A stretch of DNA of 43,427 bases, from positions 3,307 to 46,733 of the forward strand of contig DOIX01000043.1 of the NCBI GenBank assembly GCA_003511885.1, in the 5' to 3' direction. Source of the DNA: Cyanobacteria bacterium UBA11153. Lineage in GTDB: Bacteria; Cyanobacteriota; Cyanobacteriia; Cyanobacteriales; Coleofasciculaceae. This document shows, in pieces, positions 8,010 to 15,620 of this stretch. The notes below the pieces were generated by a model. It worked only from the letters and a program-made list of their open reading frames with translations, made no database searches and was not told the DNA's origin. Numbering within the stretch: position 1 is the first letter of the stretch; every line of letters starts with the position of its first letter. Made by a program: the position numbers and the translations under genes.

Positions 8010-9875
8010 TTAAGGGGATTTATCTGGTTCCGGAGTAGGATTTTCAGAGGGAGTTTCTTGAGTTTGTTGAGGGGGTTGTTCTTCCTGAGTCTTTTCCTGC
8101 TTATTCCCTTCTGTTTCATTTTTCCGCTTGGCTTCTTGCACTAATTCATCCAACTTTTGCTTTAAATAGGGATTTCCGGGAAATTTAACACCTGCCGCAT
8201 CCTCGATTGCATCAACATAGCGACCTTCATTATAAGCTGTTTGAACCTTATCGAATTGTGCTTTAGCCTTTTTCCATTGCTCGATTTGTACCTGGGCTTC
8301 TTTGAAGGAGGGGTTTTCAGCTAAAATTGATTCTACATCTGCGATCGCACCATCTAAATCCCCTTGTTGGTATTTCTGTGCTGCACCTGCTAAAATCCGA
8401 GCATTTTCAATGGCGGATTTGGTTTTATCTGGGGATTCTTTGGGCGATGGACTTTCTTTGGGCTTGGCACTGTCTTTAGTTTCTTTAGGTTTGGGTGTGG
8501 CTTCGGTTTCTTCTGGTGTGGGGGTGGCTTGACTCTCTGGTGGGTTAACGGGATTTTTCGCTACCGTGCCTTTGCCGCTACAGTCTATATACTGTTCAAA
8601 CACCCATCCCTTAGTTGGCCCATTAATTTCTATCCAACCATTTTGCTTATTTTTGGATACGGAAAGAATCGCGCCTTGTGTTAGAGTATCAACCACATCG
8701 CCTTGAGGTTGCGATCGCACGTTTAGCGGACCATTACTGACAATACATTTTCCTTGTCCTTCTGATTTACTGGAGAAGGCATTCCAAAATCCTTGACTGG
8801 TAGCATAAGCCATCCCAACTCCTACTATTAATGCTATCCCCACACCAATTACCAGGGGTAATGCGTCAGATTTTTCGGTAGATGGAGGCTGGCTGCTAGG
8901 GGGAGTTATTACAGGTTGTTGTCGAGGTACGGGAGCCGGAGATACTGGGATTGTACGGTTTTCTGAGACAGGGGGAGAATAATTCTGTGGCGGTGCAGAT
9001 TCTCTGCCAAGAGGAACATCCCTCTGTGTGGGATATCCTGGATTAACTGAATTACTTCTAAGAAGTTGTAAAGCTTGTAATGCTTCTGTGGCAGACTGAT
9101 AGCGATCTTTGAAATGATAGCGTACCATCCGATTCAGGATATCAGCCAGTCCTTTACTTACTGGCACTATATGTTCCCACAGGATTTCTCCAGTATTAAT
9201 ATCATCTTGGAATTGCATTGGCATTAATCCTGTCAGCGCTTGAATGCCAATAATTCCCAAACCATAAATATCGCTAGTCGGGCGAGGTTGCCCCATCGCC
9301 TGCTCGCTTGCCATATATCCCGGCGTACCAATTGCCACCGTATTCGTTACTTGTCCGTAAGTCATGGCGACTTGGGTACGGACTTGTTTGACTGCACCAA
9401 AATCTACTAAAACTAATTTACCATCCGAGTTACGACGAATCAGGTTATCCGGTTTAACATCCCGATGAATTACCCCATGGCGGTGGACAAACTCTAAAAC
9501 CGTTAAAACTTCCTGGAGTAACTCAATAACTTTAGTTTCTTCCCAATGTTGACCTGGTAGTAACTCTTGGCTTAAGGAATGCCCTTCAATAAATTCCTGC
9601 ACCAGGTAAAATTCCCTGTCTTCCTCAAAATAAGCTAGTAACCGAGGAATCTGGTCATGATTTCCCAGCCTTTCGAGAGTTTCCGCCTCGCTATTAAACA
9701 AACGTCTCGCCGTTTCCAAAAAACTCGTATCGCTATTGGCAGGTTTAAGCTGTTTTACCACACAGATAGGATTACCTGGACGACGGGTATCCTGTGCCAG
9801 ATAGGTTTTCCCAAATCCACCTGCACCAAGGATCCGATCCACTTGATAACGTCCGTCTAGTAACTTACCTAACAT
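8010..9875 (-). CDS. Membrane Ser/Thr protein kinase with SH3b and TPR-like region
   Basis: A 621-residue eukaryotic-type Ser/Thr kinase of the cyanobacterial Pkn kind. The kinase domain is complete: glycine loop LGAGGFGKT (residues 16-24), ATP lysine K41, HRDVKPDN with catalytic D139, DFG at 158-160, and the activation segment GTPGYMASEQ. A Pro-rich linker leads to one membrane helix (about 337-357). An outside or periplasmic SH3b domain follows (about 376-432, LNVRSQP motif). Then come a Pro/Thr/Lys/Glu linker and a helical TPR-like segment (about 490-580). It probably senses envelope or peptidoglycan state and phosphorylates cytoplasmic targets; substrates are unknown. It is monocistronic, at the edge of the toxin-antitoxin region. 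Confidence 0.93.
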   Translation of the reverse strand: MLGKLLDGRYQVDRILGAGGFGKTYLAQDTRRPGNPICVVKQLKPANSDTSFLETARRLFNSEAETLERLGNHDQIPRLLAYFEEDREFYLVQEFIEGHSLSQELLPGQHWEETKVIELLQEVLTVLEFVHRHGVIHRDVKPDNLIRRNSDGKLVLVDFGAVKQVRTQVAMTYGQVTNTVAIGTPGYMASEQAMGQPRPTSDIYGLGIIGIQALTGLMPMQFQDDINTGEILWEHIVPVSKGLADILNRMVRYHFKDRYQSATEALQALQLLRSNSVNPGYPTQRDVPLGRESAPPQNYSPPVSENRTIPVSPAPVPRQQPVITPPSSQPPSTEKSDALPLVIGVGIALIVGVGMAYATSQGFWNAFSSKSEGQGKCIVSNGPLNVRSQPQGDVVDTLTQGAILSVSKNKQNGWIEINGPTKGWVFEQYIDCSGKGTVAKNPVNPPESQATPTPEETEATPKPKETKDSAKPKESPSPKESPDKTKSAIENARILAGAAQKYQQGDLDGAIADVESILAENPSFKEAQVQIEQWKKAKAQFDKVQTAYNEGRYVDAIEDAAGVKFPGNPYLKQKLDELVQEAKRKNETEGNKQEKTQEEQPPQQTQETPSENPTPEPDKSP

Positions 9876-10170
9876 GGAAATAACACGCCCGTTGAGTTCA
9901 TCATCTCAATATTTACATACTTGAGGGGAGAATTTCTTTCCCGATTGTGCCAGTTTACAGCAATTATTTACTCTTTTCCTAAGCACTTGCCAGTGCTAAT
10001 TCCTCCCAGCGCTTTTGCCACATAGCCTGAATTCCCTGGACTACCAAGACATCATGGAAGCTCTTCGCCACCTTGCTTCAGCAGGTGATCGAGCAGCGAC
10101 TTACGGGTTTTAACCCAAAATTTACCATACTCCTACAAAATATGTTATAATCTTCTAGGAGGTGATAAGA
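9876..10170. other. Region upstream of kinase and of tnpB; possible decayed coding
   Basis: No intact gene. On the minus strand, about 9980-10066 gives VLVVQGIQAMWQKRWEELAL before a stop, which reads like the end of a decayed protein I cannot place. GGGTTTTAACCC at 10105-10116 is a palindrome near the likely left end of the TnpB element. No exact left boundary could be set. Confidence 0.35.
10146..10151 (+). promoter_or_regulatory. Candidate -10 box for tnpB
   Basis: TATAAT lies just before the AGGAGG at 10157-10162. A weak TTACCA stands 18 bases further upstream. Position and spacing fit a promoter for tnpB. Confidence 0.45.
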
Positions 10171-11439
10171 GTGTTAAATCTAACCTACGAATTCAAGGCA
10201 ATTCCAACGCCAGAGCAAGGAAAGACAATCGAACATACCTTAACAGTGTGCCGCAAGGTGTGGAACTATGCCCTGCGTGAAAGAAAGGACTGGTTGAATT
10301 CTCGTAAGTGTCAGGTTAATGCTTGTTCATTGGAATCAGAATACATTATCCCTGCGGATGCCCCTTGCCCTAACTATGCCGGACAATGCAAGACATTAAC
10401 TAAGGCTAAAACCTTCTTTCCAGAATTAGCAACCGTTAATGCTCAAGCATTGCAGCAAGTTCTCAAAAGACTGGAAGCAGCTTTTGTGGATATGAAACGA
10501 AAAGGAATGGGATTTCCGAGGTTTAAAAACAGATACCGGATGCGGTCTTTTGTTTATCCACAACTGGGAAAAGGTCAGTTACTAAGAGGAAATCAAGTAA
10601 AACTTCCCCAGTTAGGCTGGCTAGAGTATGTTAAGTCACGAGAAATTCCAGAAGGCTTTATCGTAAAACAAGCTCAGATTGTTCGTAAGGCATCTGGGTA
10701 TTTCGTACAGTTATCACTAGAATGTAACGTTTCTGTTCCTGATGTTCCACCTCATGGTTATCCGATTGGAATTGACTTAGGGTTAGACAAATTTGTCGCA
10801 ACTTCAGATGGACTTGTGATTGATAGACCGAGATTTTTGAAGGAGCACCGTCGTAAGCTGAAATTGCTACAACGCAGGTTAAAGTACAAAAAGAAAGGTT
10901 CTCATAATCGTCACAAGTTAAATCGGAAGATTGCTAGGTTACATCAACGGATTAGTGACACTCGAAAGGATTGGCATTTCAAATTAGCTCATAAATTGTG
11001 CGACGGAGCTGGGATGATATTCGTTGAGGATATTGACTTTCGAGTATGGGCAAAGGGGATGTTGGGAAAACACACCCTAGATGCTGGTTTTGGTCAATTC
11101 GTCAGTATTTTGAAGTGGGTGTGCTGGAAACGCGGCGTGTACTTTGCCGAGGTGAACAAGGATTACACCTCTCAGGTTTGTCCACAATGCGGGGCGCATA
11201 CAGGGAAGAAAGATCTAAAAGATAGAATTCATTCTTGTCCGGAATGCGGGTACACAACACATAGAGATGTAGCAGCAGCACAAATTGTCCGCAATCGCGG
11301 ACTGTCTGGGGTGGGACGCATCCTGGACAATAAAGAAAATGCCTGTGGAGACAACCTGGCGGGGACTGGTAACAGTCTAGTTAAGAGTCAAAGAAGCAGG
11401 AAGAAAGGTGGAGAAGCGCGGATTTATCCCGCTTCGTAA
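10171..11439 (+). CDS. tnpB: RNA-guided endonuclease TnpB (IS200/IS605 family OrfB)
   Basis: TnpB is the RNA-guided nuclease of IS605-type transposons and the ancestor of Cas12. This 422-residue copy looks intact. RuvC residues are D202 (IGIDLGLDKF), E286 (IFVEDIDF) and D366 (HRDVAAAQ). A zinc ribbon has CPQC and CPEC pairs between the last two. The N-terminus, LNLTYEFKAIPTPEQ, is typical. I place the start at the GTG at 10171, eight bases after AGGAGG; the GTG at 10162 overlaps that ribosome site. No TnpA transposase is nearby, so mobility would need one in trans. The DNA after the stop has the hairpins expected of the guide RNA and right end. Confidence 0.93.
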   Translation: MLNLTYEFKAIPTPEQGKTIEHTLTVCRKVWNYALRERKDWLNSRKCQVNACSLESEYIIPADAPCPNYAGQCKTLTKAKTFFPELATVNAQALQQVLKRLEAAFVDMKRKGMGFPRFKNRYRMRSFVYPQLGKGQLLRGNQVKLPQLGWLEYVKSREIPEGFIVKQAQIVRKASGYFVQLSLECNVSVPDVPPHGYPIGIDLGLDKFVATSDGLVIDRPRFLKEHRRKLKLLQRRLKYKKKGSHNRHKLNRKIARLHQRISDTRKDWHFKLAHKLCDGAGMIFVEDIDFRVWAKGMLGKHTLDAGFGQFVSILKWVCWKRGVYFAEVNKDYTSQVCPQCGAHTGKKDLKDRIHSCPECGYTTHRDVAAAQIVRNRGLSGVGRILDNKENACGDNLAGTGNSLVKSQRSRKKGGEARIYPAS

Positions 11440-11486
11440 CATCCTTTTCAGCGCTACCCCGTGTTTCAACCGGGGGAGTACGTCAA
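11413..11486 (+). ncRNA. Putative reRNA (omega RNA) 3' end and right end of the TnpB element
   Basis: GAAGCG at 11413-11418 pairs with CGCTTC at 11430-11435, with GGAT and ATCC nested inside. CCCCG at 11457-11461 pairs with CGGGG at 11471-11475. The sequence then reads GTACGTCAA. In ISDra2-type elements the right end finishes with TCAA, and the guide RNA spans the tnpB 3' end up to it; TCAA here ends at 11486. By analogy the guide would be the bases after 11486 (ATTTGCTCGAG...). The RNA start and the left end were not determined. Confidence 0.5.
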
Positions 11487-12000
11487 ATTTGCTCGAGATA
11501 TAGAATATTCAAGTGGCAGTTACGATAGGATGGAAAATCCCCCCAAATCGCAAAAAGGTTATTAGCCCTCCTTTGGATTATAGGACAATAATAGCTGAAA
11601 CCACGCAACTTCGTCAAGTATTGAGAATTAATCTTAATAAATTTAACGAAGTTAAGGCACTTTCAGCCATTGCAAATTTGTCAAGTTATGTAAATTACTT
11701 TTTTTTTGAGGTAGAGGGGTTGGAGGTAAGGGCAAAACTACTTGTCTGCTCTGAATCGAGACATCCCGGACTTGGAGGCATCACAGACAAAGAATAGCTA
11801 TCAAGTTGCACCCAACTATTGAGTCTCATCTTTTGGCACACTAAGTATGACAGAACCATATTTGGACATCAACTCAGGAATTAAAACTATTACAAAAAGA
11901 CTAAGCTGATAGAATAGCCAGAAATCTCTCTCTGAACTGCCCAATGGGACTGCGATAAAACCCAATAATCAAAACTCAATACTCTCTTCCCCTATTCCCC
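11487..12000. other. Intergenic region between the TnpB element and moaA
   Basis: No convincing gene. A 94-codon open frame (11513-11797, plus) has no ribosome site or recognisable motif. The bases just after the element encode FARDIEYSSGSYDRMENPPK and then a stop, a hint that the element may sit in or beside an old gene. No terminator was recognised. Confidence 0.4.
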
Positions 12001-12990
12001 ATGAATACTATAGATTATCTCAGAATTAGCTTAATCGATCGCTGTAACTTCCGCTGTCAGTACTGTATGCCGGAAGGAACAGAACTAGATTATATCCTCC
12101 AACAAGAATTACTTAGTCATTCAGAACTATTGACGCTACTGAAGGAAGTGTTTATCCCGGTAGGATTTAAAAAATTTCGCCTGACGGGTGGGGAGCCGCT
12201 GTTGCATCCGGGAGTGGTAGATTTAGTAAGAGCGATCGCTAATTTTCCCGAAACCGAGGATTTAGCTATGACTACCAATGCTTTTAGGCTGGCTAGTATG
12301 GCGCAAGATCTTTATGATGCGGGATTACGCCGGATTAATATTAGTCTGGATTCTCTTAATCCTGACACCTTCGATAAAATTATCGGGAATCGAGGTAAAT
12401 CTCGTTGGCAGCAAACTTGGTTAGGTATTCAAGCGGCGCATCAAGTGGGCTTCGATCCTTTAAAATTAAATATCGTGATAATTCCCGGGATTAACGACAC
12501 GGAAGTTCTAGATTTAGCGGCTTTAACGATTAACCGCCGTTGGCATGTCAGGTTTATTGAATTTATGCCGATTGGGAATACTCAGCTTTTTTGCGATCGC
12601 GCCTGGATTCCTTCTGTTGAGTTAAGAGCGCAAATTCGCGATCGCCTTGGCTTGACAGAATCTACCATTCGTGGTAATGGACCTGCTGATGTTTTCCAGA
12701 TTCCGGGTGCGTTGGGCACTTTAGGATTTATCAGTCAAATGTCAGAATGTTTTTGCGATCGCTGTAATAGAATGCGCTTATCGGCTGATGGCTGGTTGCG
12801 CCCTTGTCTATTGAATGAAACTGGTGAGATTGATTTAAAAACCGCATTACGGAGTGGTGTCAAGCCTTCTGAGTTAAGAGAGAAAGTGAAACAACTGATC
12901 GGAATTAAATCGGAAATCAATTTCAAAGAGCGAGAATCGGGAACTACTACTGGTAATTATAGTCGCACCATGTCGCAAATTGGTGGGTAG
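12001..12990 (+). CDS. moaA: GTP 3',8-cyclase MoaA
   Basis: MoaA is a radical SAM enzyme that rearranges GTP in the first step of molybdenum cofactor synthesis. The N-terminal cluster motif is C15-x3-C19-x2-C22 (CNFRCQYC), followed by the SAM-binding GGEPLLHP. The second 4Fe-4S site, specific to MoaA, is C252-x2-C255-x13-C269. The protein ends in Gly-Gly, the conserved tail needed for activity. At 329 residues it is of usual length, though the N-terminus is a little short before the first cysteine. No other moa or moe genes are nearby. No Shine-Dalgarno sequence is visible upstream. Confidence 0.95.
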   Translation: MNTIDYLRISLIDRCNFRCQYCMPEGTELDYILQQELLSHSELLTLLKEVFIPVGFKKFRLTGGEPLLHPGVVDLVRAIANFPETEDLAMTTNAFRLASMAQDLYDAGLRRINISLDSLNPDTFDKIIGNRGKSRWQQTWLGIQAAHQVGFDPLKLNIVIIPGINDTEVLDLAALTINRRWHVRFIEFMPIGNTQLFCDRAWIPSVELRAQIRDRLGLTESTIRGNGPADVFQIPGALGTLGFISQMSECFCDRCNRMRLSADGWLRPCLLNETGEIDLKTALRSGVKPSELREKVKQLIGIKSEINFKERESGTTTGNYSRTMSQIGG

Positions 12991-13066
12991 TTATTTGTTT
13001 TTGGTTATTTTTTGTTCGTTTTCACAATTAGCAAGTAGCAATTTACAGTAAATATGATAGGAAACC

Positions 13067-13618
13067 ATGAACGAAAACTTAGCTGTAACATTAGGGGAAC
13101 TCCAAGCAGAGATATATTGGTTACATGATGCTGAAAAATTTACAGAATTAGCATTAGCCACCGCCAATATATACAAAAAACTTGGTTATAGTGAAAAACA
13201 AGCAGAAACCGCAGGTAAGTTAATTAGTGAAGCCTATCAATTAGCTGATGATGCCGATGTAGCTTATCAAGATGGTAATTACAATAAAGAAATGCAGTTT
13301 TACGATCAAGCTAAAGATAAACTCACTGCAGTAGAAGCTACATTAGGTTATCAAACCAGTATCGCCAAACATCAAATCCAGTGGTGGCTGCACTTCCGTC
13401 ACAAACAAAAACTGCAAATTATCCGACATCTTTTTTCACAACATTTGAAAGCAGTGGGATTGATTAATCTAGTTACTGCCATTAAACTTACTTATTTCTT
13501 GATGGAAATAGGCAGAGTTCACAAGGAGAGAGAGCTGGAAATTACAAAATACAATGCGATAAAATATTGGCGAGAACTACTGAAAACTAAACCGTTACAG
13601 TATCCTTATCTTGGGTGA
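13067..13618 (+). CDS. Unknown helical protein
   Basis: 183 residues, almost entirely helical. The first half is acidic and TPR-like in rhythm (IYKKLGYSEKQAETAGKLI, AYQDGNYNKEMQFYDQAKDK). The second half is basic and hydrophobic (WWLHFRHKQKLQIIRHLFSQ) and includes a stretch (LINLVTAIKLTYFLMEIG) that could touch a membrane. AGGA five bases before the ATG supports the start. It follows moaA by 76 bases on the same strand, but nothing ties it to molybdenum cofactor synthesis. I do not recognise the family. Confidence 0.6.
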   Translation: MNENLAVTLGELQAEIYWLHDAEKFTELALATANIYKKLGYSEKQAETAGKLISEAYQLADDADVAYQDGNYNKEMQFYDQAKDKLTAVEATLGYQTSIAKHQIQWWLHFRHKQKLQIIRHLFSQHLKAVGLINLVTAIKLTYFLMEIGRVHKERELEITKYNAIKYWRELLKTKPLQYPYLG

Positions 13619-13628
13619 TGTCATTAAT

Positions 13629-14252
13629 TCAAGCAACTCTTTCTGGTTGTAGTTTGGTTTCTCCAACTAGAGGGATGTGAGAATATTTATCTTCTCTCGT
13701 TAAAATTTTTAAATCCCGTGTCGAAAAATGGGGAGACTCAACTATCTTAGCTAGCAAAAATTTGCTCACTTCAAGTTCTTTTATTTCCGATATCTTTACA
13801 CTATCGTGCGCTCCCGAAGTTTGCTGTGCTAGAGCAGACAATTCTTGGCTAAAAACATCAAATTCTCGATCGCTAACGTAAAATACTACTCCTGTTTGTA
13901 AATTAATATCTGAATTTTCCCCATCTTCCTTCCCTGACGGAAGTGGAATCTTTTCCGCTTTTCCTGCCCATCTTGTCTGGGGTGTTACCGTGTAATCAGA
14001 AAGTGCTGTGGTAAAAAGTCTGGCTTCATTTTCTGAACTCACATCATCAATATTTTCTGGCAATACAGGCGGCCATTGCTCTTCATTTATTTCAAATCCT
14101 GGCACAAACATAACAGTCACTAAAAAATTTAAGTTTACTGAATAAATTCCTCGGTAATACTCATATTTTTCAGATAATTCTTCCCAGATTTGATGTCTAA
14201 CTGAAACAGTAAAATCGCGTTCTAAAGATGCTTTCATGGCGGCAAACCTCAT
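13629..14252 (-). CDS. Unknown protein at the end of the DUF4157 cluster
   Basis: 207 residues with no recognised domain. The N-terminal half suggests an alpha/beta protein (SVNLNFLVTVMFVPGF). The middle is polar and Pro/Gly-rich, and the C-terminal half has a helix (FDVFSQELSALAQQTSG). A second ATG at 14237, preceded by GAGG nine bases upstream, is an alternative start. TATATAAT about 10-20 bases before the first ATG on this strand could be its own promoter. It is the last minus-strand gene of the DUF4157/zincin cluster, so an immunity or accessory role is possible, but this is inferred from position only. Confidence 0.55.
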   Translation of the reverse strand: MRFAAMKASLERDFTVSVRHQIWEELSEKYEYYRGIYSVNLNFLVTVMFVPGFEINEEQWPPVLPENIDDVSSENEARLFTTALSDYTVTPQTRWAGKAEKIPLPSGKEDGENSDINLQTGVVFYVSDREFDVFSQELSALAQQTSGAHDSVKISEIKELEVSKFLLAKIVESPHFSTRDLKILTREDKYSHIPLVGETKLQPERVA

Positions 14253-14276
14253 TCTGTGATTATATAGAGTTTTTGA

Positions 14277-14828
14277 CTATTTTCTAGTTTGTGCGATTTC
14301 CAGATATCGATATCGAAGCTCGGCTAGATCGGGAAAATATCTTTCAGCCCATTGTTTTTGAGACTTACTATATCCTTGTTTTATGCCTTTCTTCCAATAT
14401 GCCTGATACCAATCTTCTACGCCATCAGCGTGTTCTTTCAATAATTCAGGACTTGCACCCCTTTCGTGAAGGCGAAGGAACTCATCCAAACGGTTGTGGT
14501 ACTCAGTAATGGTATTTTGCCAAGTAGTTAATACTCCCTGTTGATTAGGGTATGTTTTAAAGCTACCATTTTCTTGATCTATTACTCGTTGGGTAGGGGG
14601 TATACTATTGCCGAATCTTGCAAGTTGTTTGATATGTCCTAACTCATGTTCAAGATCTAAATATCTCATATTTTCTTGAACATAAAGTGTCTTTTCAACT
14701 CGAATTACATGACCATCTGCATCCACTACTTCTTTTACCTCTACATGCGCTCCATCACCAACCTTAATGTCAAATCCTGCTACTTTGACTTGCCTGATTA
14801 TCTCCTCATATTGCGGGTGCTGTTCCAT
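14277..14828 (-). CDS. HELGH zincin domain protein, probably the 3' half of a frameshifted gene
   Basis: 183 residues. H61-E-L-G-H65 inside YLDLEHELGHIKQLARFG is a zinc metallopeptidase motif. It is preceded by a beta-rich stretch (VVDADGHVIRVEKTLYV) and followed by helices (TEYHNRLDEFLRLHERGAS). This layout recalls zincin C-terminal domains of polymorphic toxins. The ATG at 14828 is not preceded by a good ribosome site. The frame directly upstream (14798-15013) ends in PDQFVKAVSV, which would join naturally onto MEQHPQYEE after a one-base shift. The functional gene was therefore probably longer. It lies downstream of the DUF4157 gene on the same strand. Confidence 0.6.
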   Translation of the reverse strand: MEQHPQYEEIIRQVKVAGFDIKVGDGAHVEVKEVVDADGHVIRVEKTLYVQENMRYLDLEHELGHIKQLARFGNSIPPTQRVIDQENGSFKTYPNQQGVLTTWQNTITEYHNRLDEFLRLHERGASPELLKEHADGVEDWYQAYWKKGIKQGYSKSQKQWAERYFPDLAELRYRYLEIAQTRK

Positions 14829-15063
14829 ACGGACACTGCCTTCACGAATTGGTCAGGCGTGGGATCTTTTCCTGTAGTTGCCCCCGTTGCCAGCTTGGGT
14901 TGTCCAGTAGCAGGTGACTCAAATTCTACTTGAGGAATTGCCTCTTGATTTGCCGTGCTACTACTGATTGCGTAATTTGCGACGGCATAACATTGTTCTC
15001 TTGAATTACACAAGATGACGAGTTTAAAGCTAGGGTTAGCAGGATGGCAATATAGTTTTCCAT
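14798..15063 (-). pseudogene. 5' part of the frameshifted zincin gene
   Basis: An open frame without an ATG runs from about 15080 to 14798 and encodes LYCHPANPSFKLVILCNSRE, then SSSTANQEAIPQVEFESPAT, then an Ala/Thr/Gly linker and GKDPTPDQFVKAVSV. It overlaps the zincin frame by 31 bases and reads into it after a one-base shift. The only ATG with a ribosome site (AGAGG before 15063) is in another frame: it encodes MENYIAILLTLALNSSSC, a lipoprotein-like start, and stops at 14926. At least one and perhaps two shifts separate an intact gene from what is seen here. Confidence 0.45.
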
Positions 15064-15107
15064 TTATCCTCTTTCGTCAGCGATATTTCCCATAAACTGC
15101 ACTATAG

Positions 15108-15620
15108 TTAAGGATATAGACTACTTGAATCAATTTCTACTTGCTCAATGACTTCTTCTGGAATGCCTTCACTGGCATAAGCTTCAATTAAAGCTATGTG
15201 TTCTGGTTTTGGTAGGGCAAAAAGCTGAAATACATTCATATTGTTTCCCCGAAAGACAATTTTTTTAGTGGTGTCTAGGAGTGTAATGCTCTCAATGTAA
15301 TTGAGTGGAAGGTCATTCCAGCCTTCTAGTTCAAACGATAGCAAGCGTTGTAATATTTCAATTTTGTCAGTATTTAGTGGCTCCTCATGAATATCATAAG
15401 CACTTGTTGACTCAATCAGCGCCACTGGTTCTGGAAGTCCCGGCATTAATTTCATTAGTTCCTCTATTCCAATGACTTGTTGCAGTCGGTTACGATCGAA
15501 CTGAATCCGAAAGGAGTGGCTGGATAGTAGAGCTATATTTAGCAATATCTGTACCGCTAAAATACGCTTTGCTGGCGATACCTGAAAGATTAAATGATCC
15601 CGGTTTAAATAGTCCATCAT
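15108..15620 (-). CDS. Unknown protein overlapping the DUF4157 gene; candidate immunity or accessory protein
   Basis: 170 residues, mostly acidic, with helical and beta segments (LLSFELEGWNDLPLNYIE, TLLDTTKKIVFRGNNMNVF). No membrane helices or known motifs. Its ATG overlaps the stop of the DUF4157 effector gene (ATGA at 15617-15620), so translation is coupled. In toxin systems such a tightly coupled downstream gene is usually the immunity protein or a loading adaptor. That is inference; the protein itself is not recognised. A second ATG follows immediately and could equally be used. Confidence 0.6.
   Translation of the reverse strand: MMDYLNRDHLIFQVSPAKRILAVQILLNIALLSSHSFRIQFDRNRLQQVIGIEELMKLMPGLPEPVALIESTSAYDIHEEPLNTDKIEILQRLLSFELEGWNDLPLNYIESITLLDTTKKIVFRGNNMNVFQLFALPKPEHIALIEAYASEGIPEEVIEQVEIDSSSLYP

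Noticed and set aside
11513..11797. 94-codon plus-strand open frame before moaA
   Set aside because: No ribosome site, no motif, and starts at a GTG; judged noncoding.
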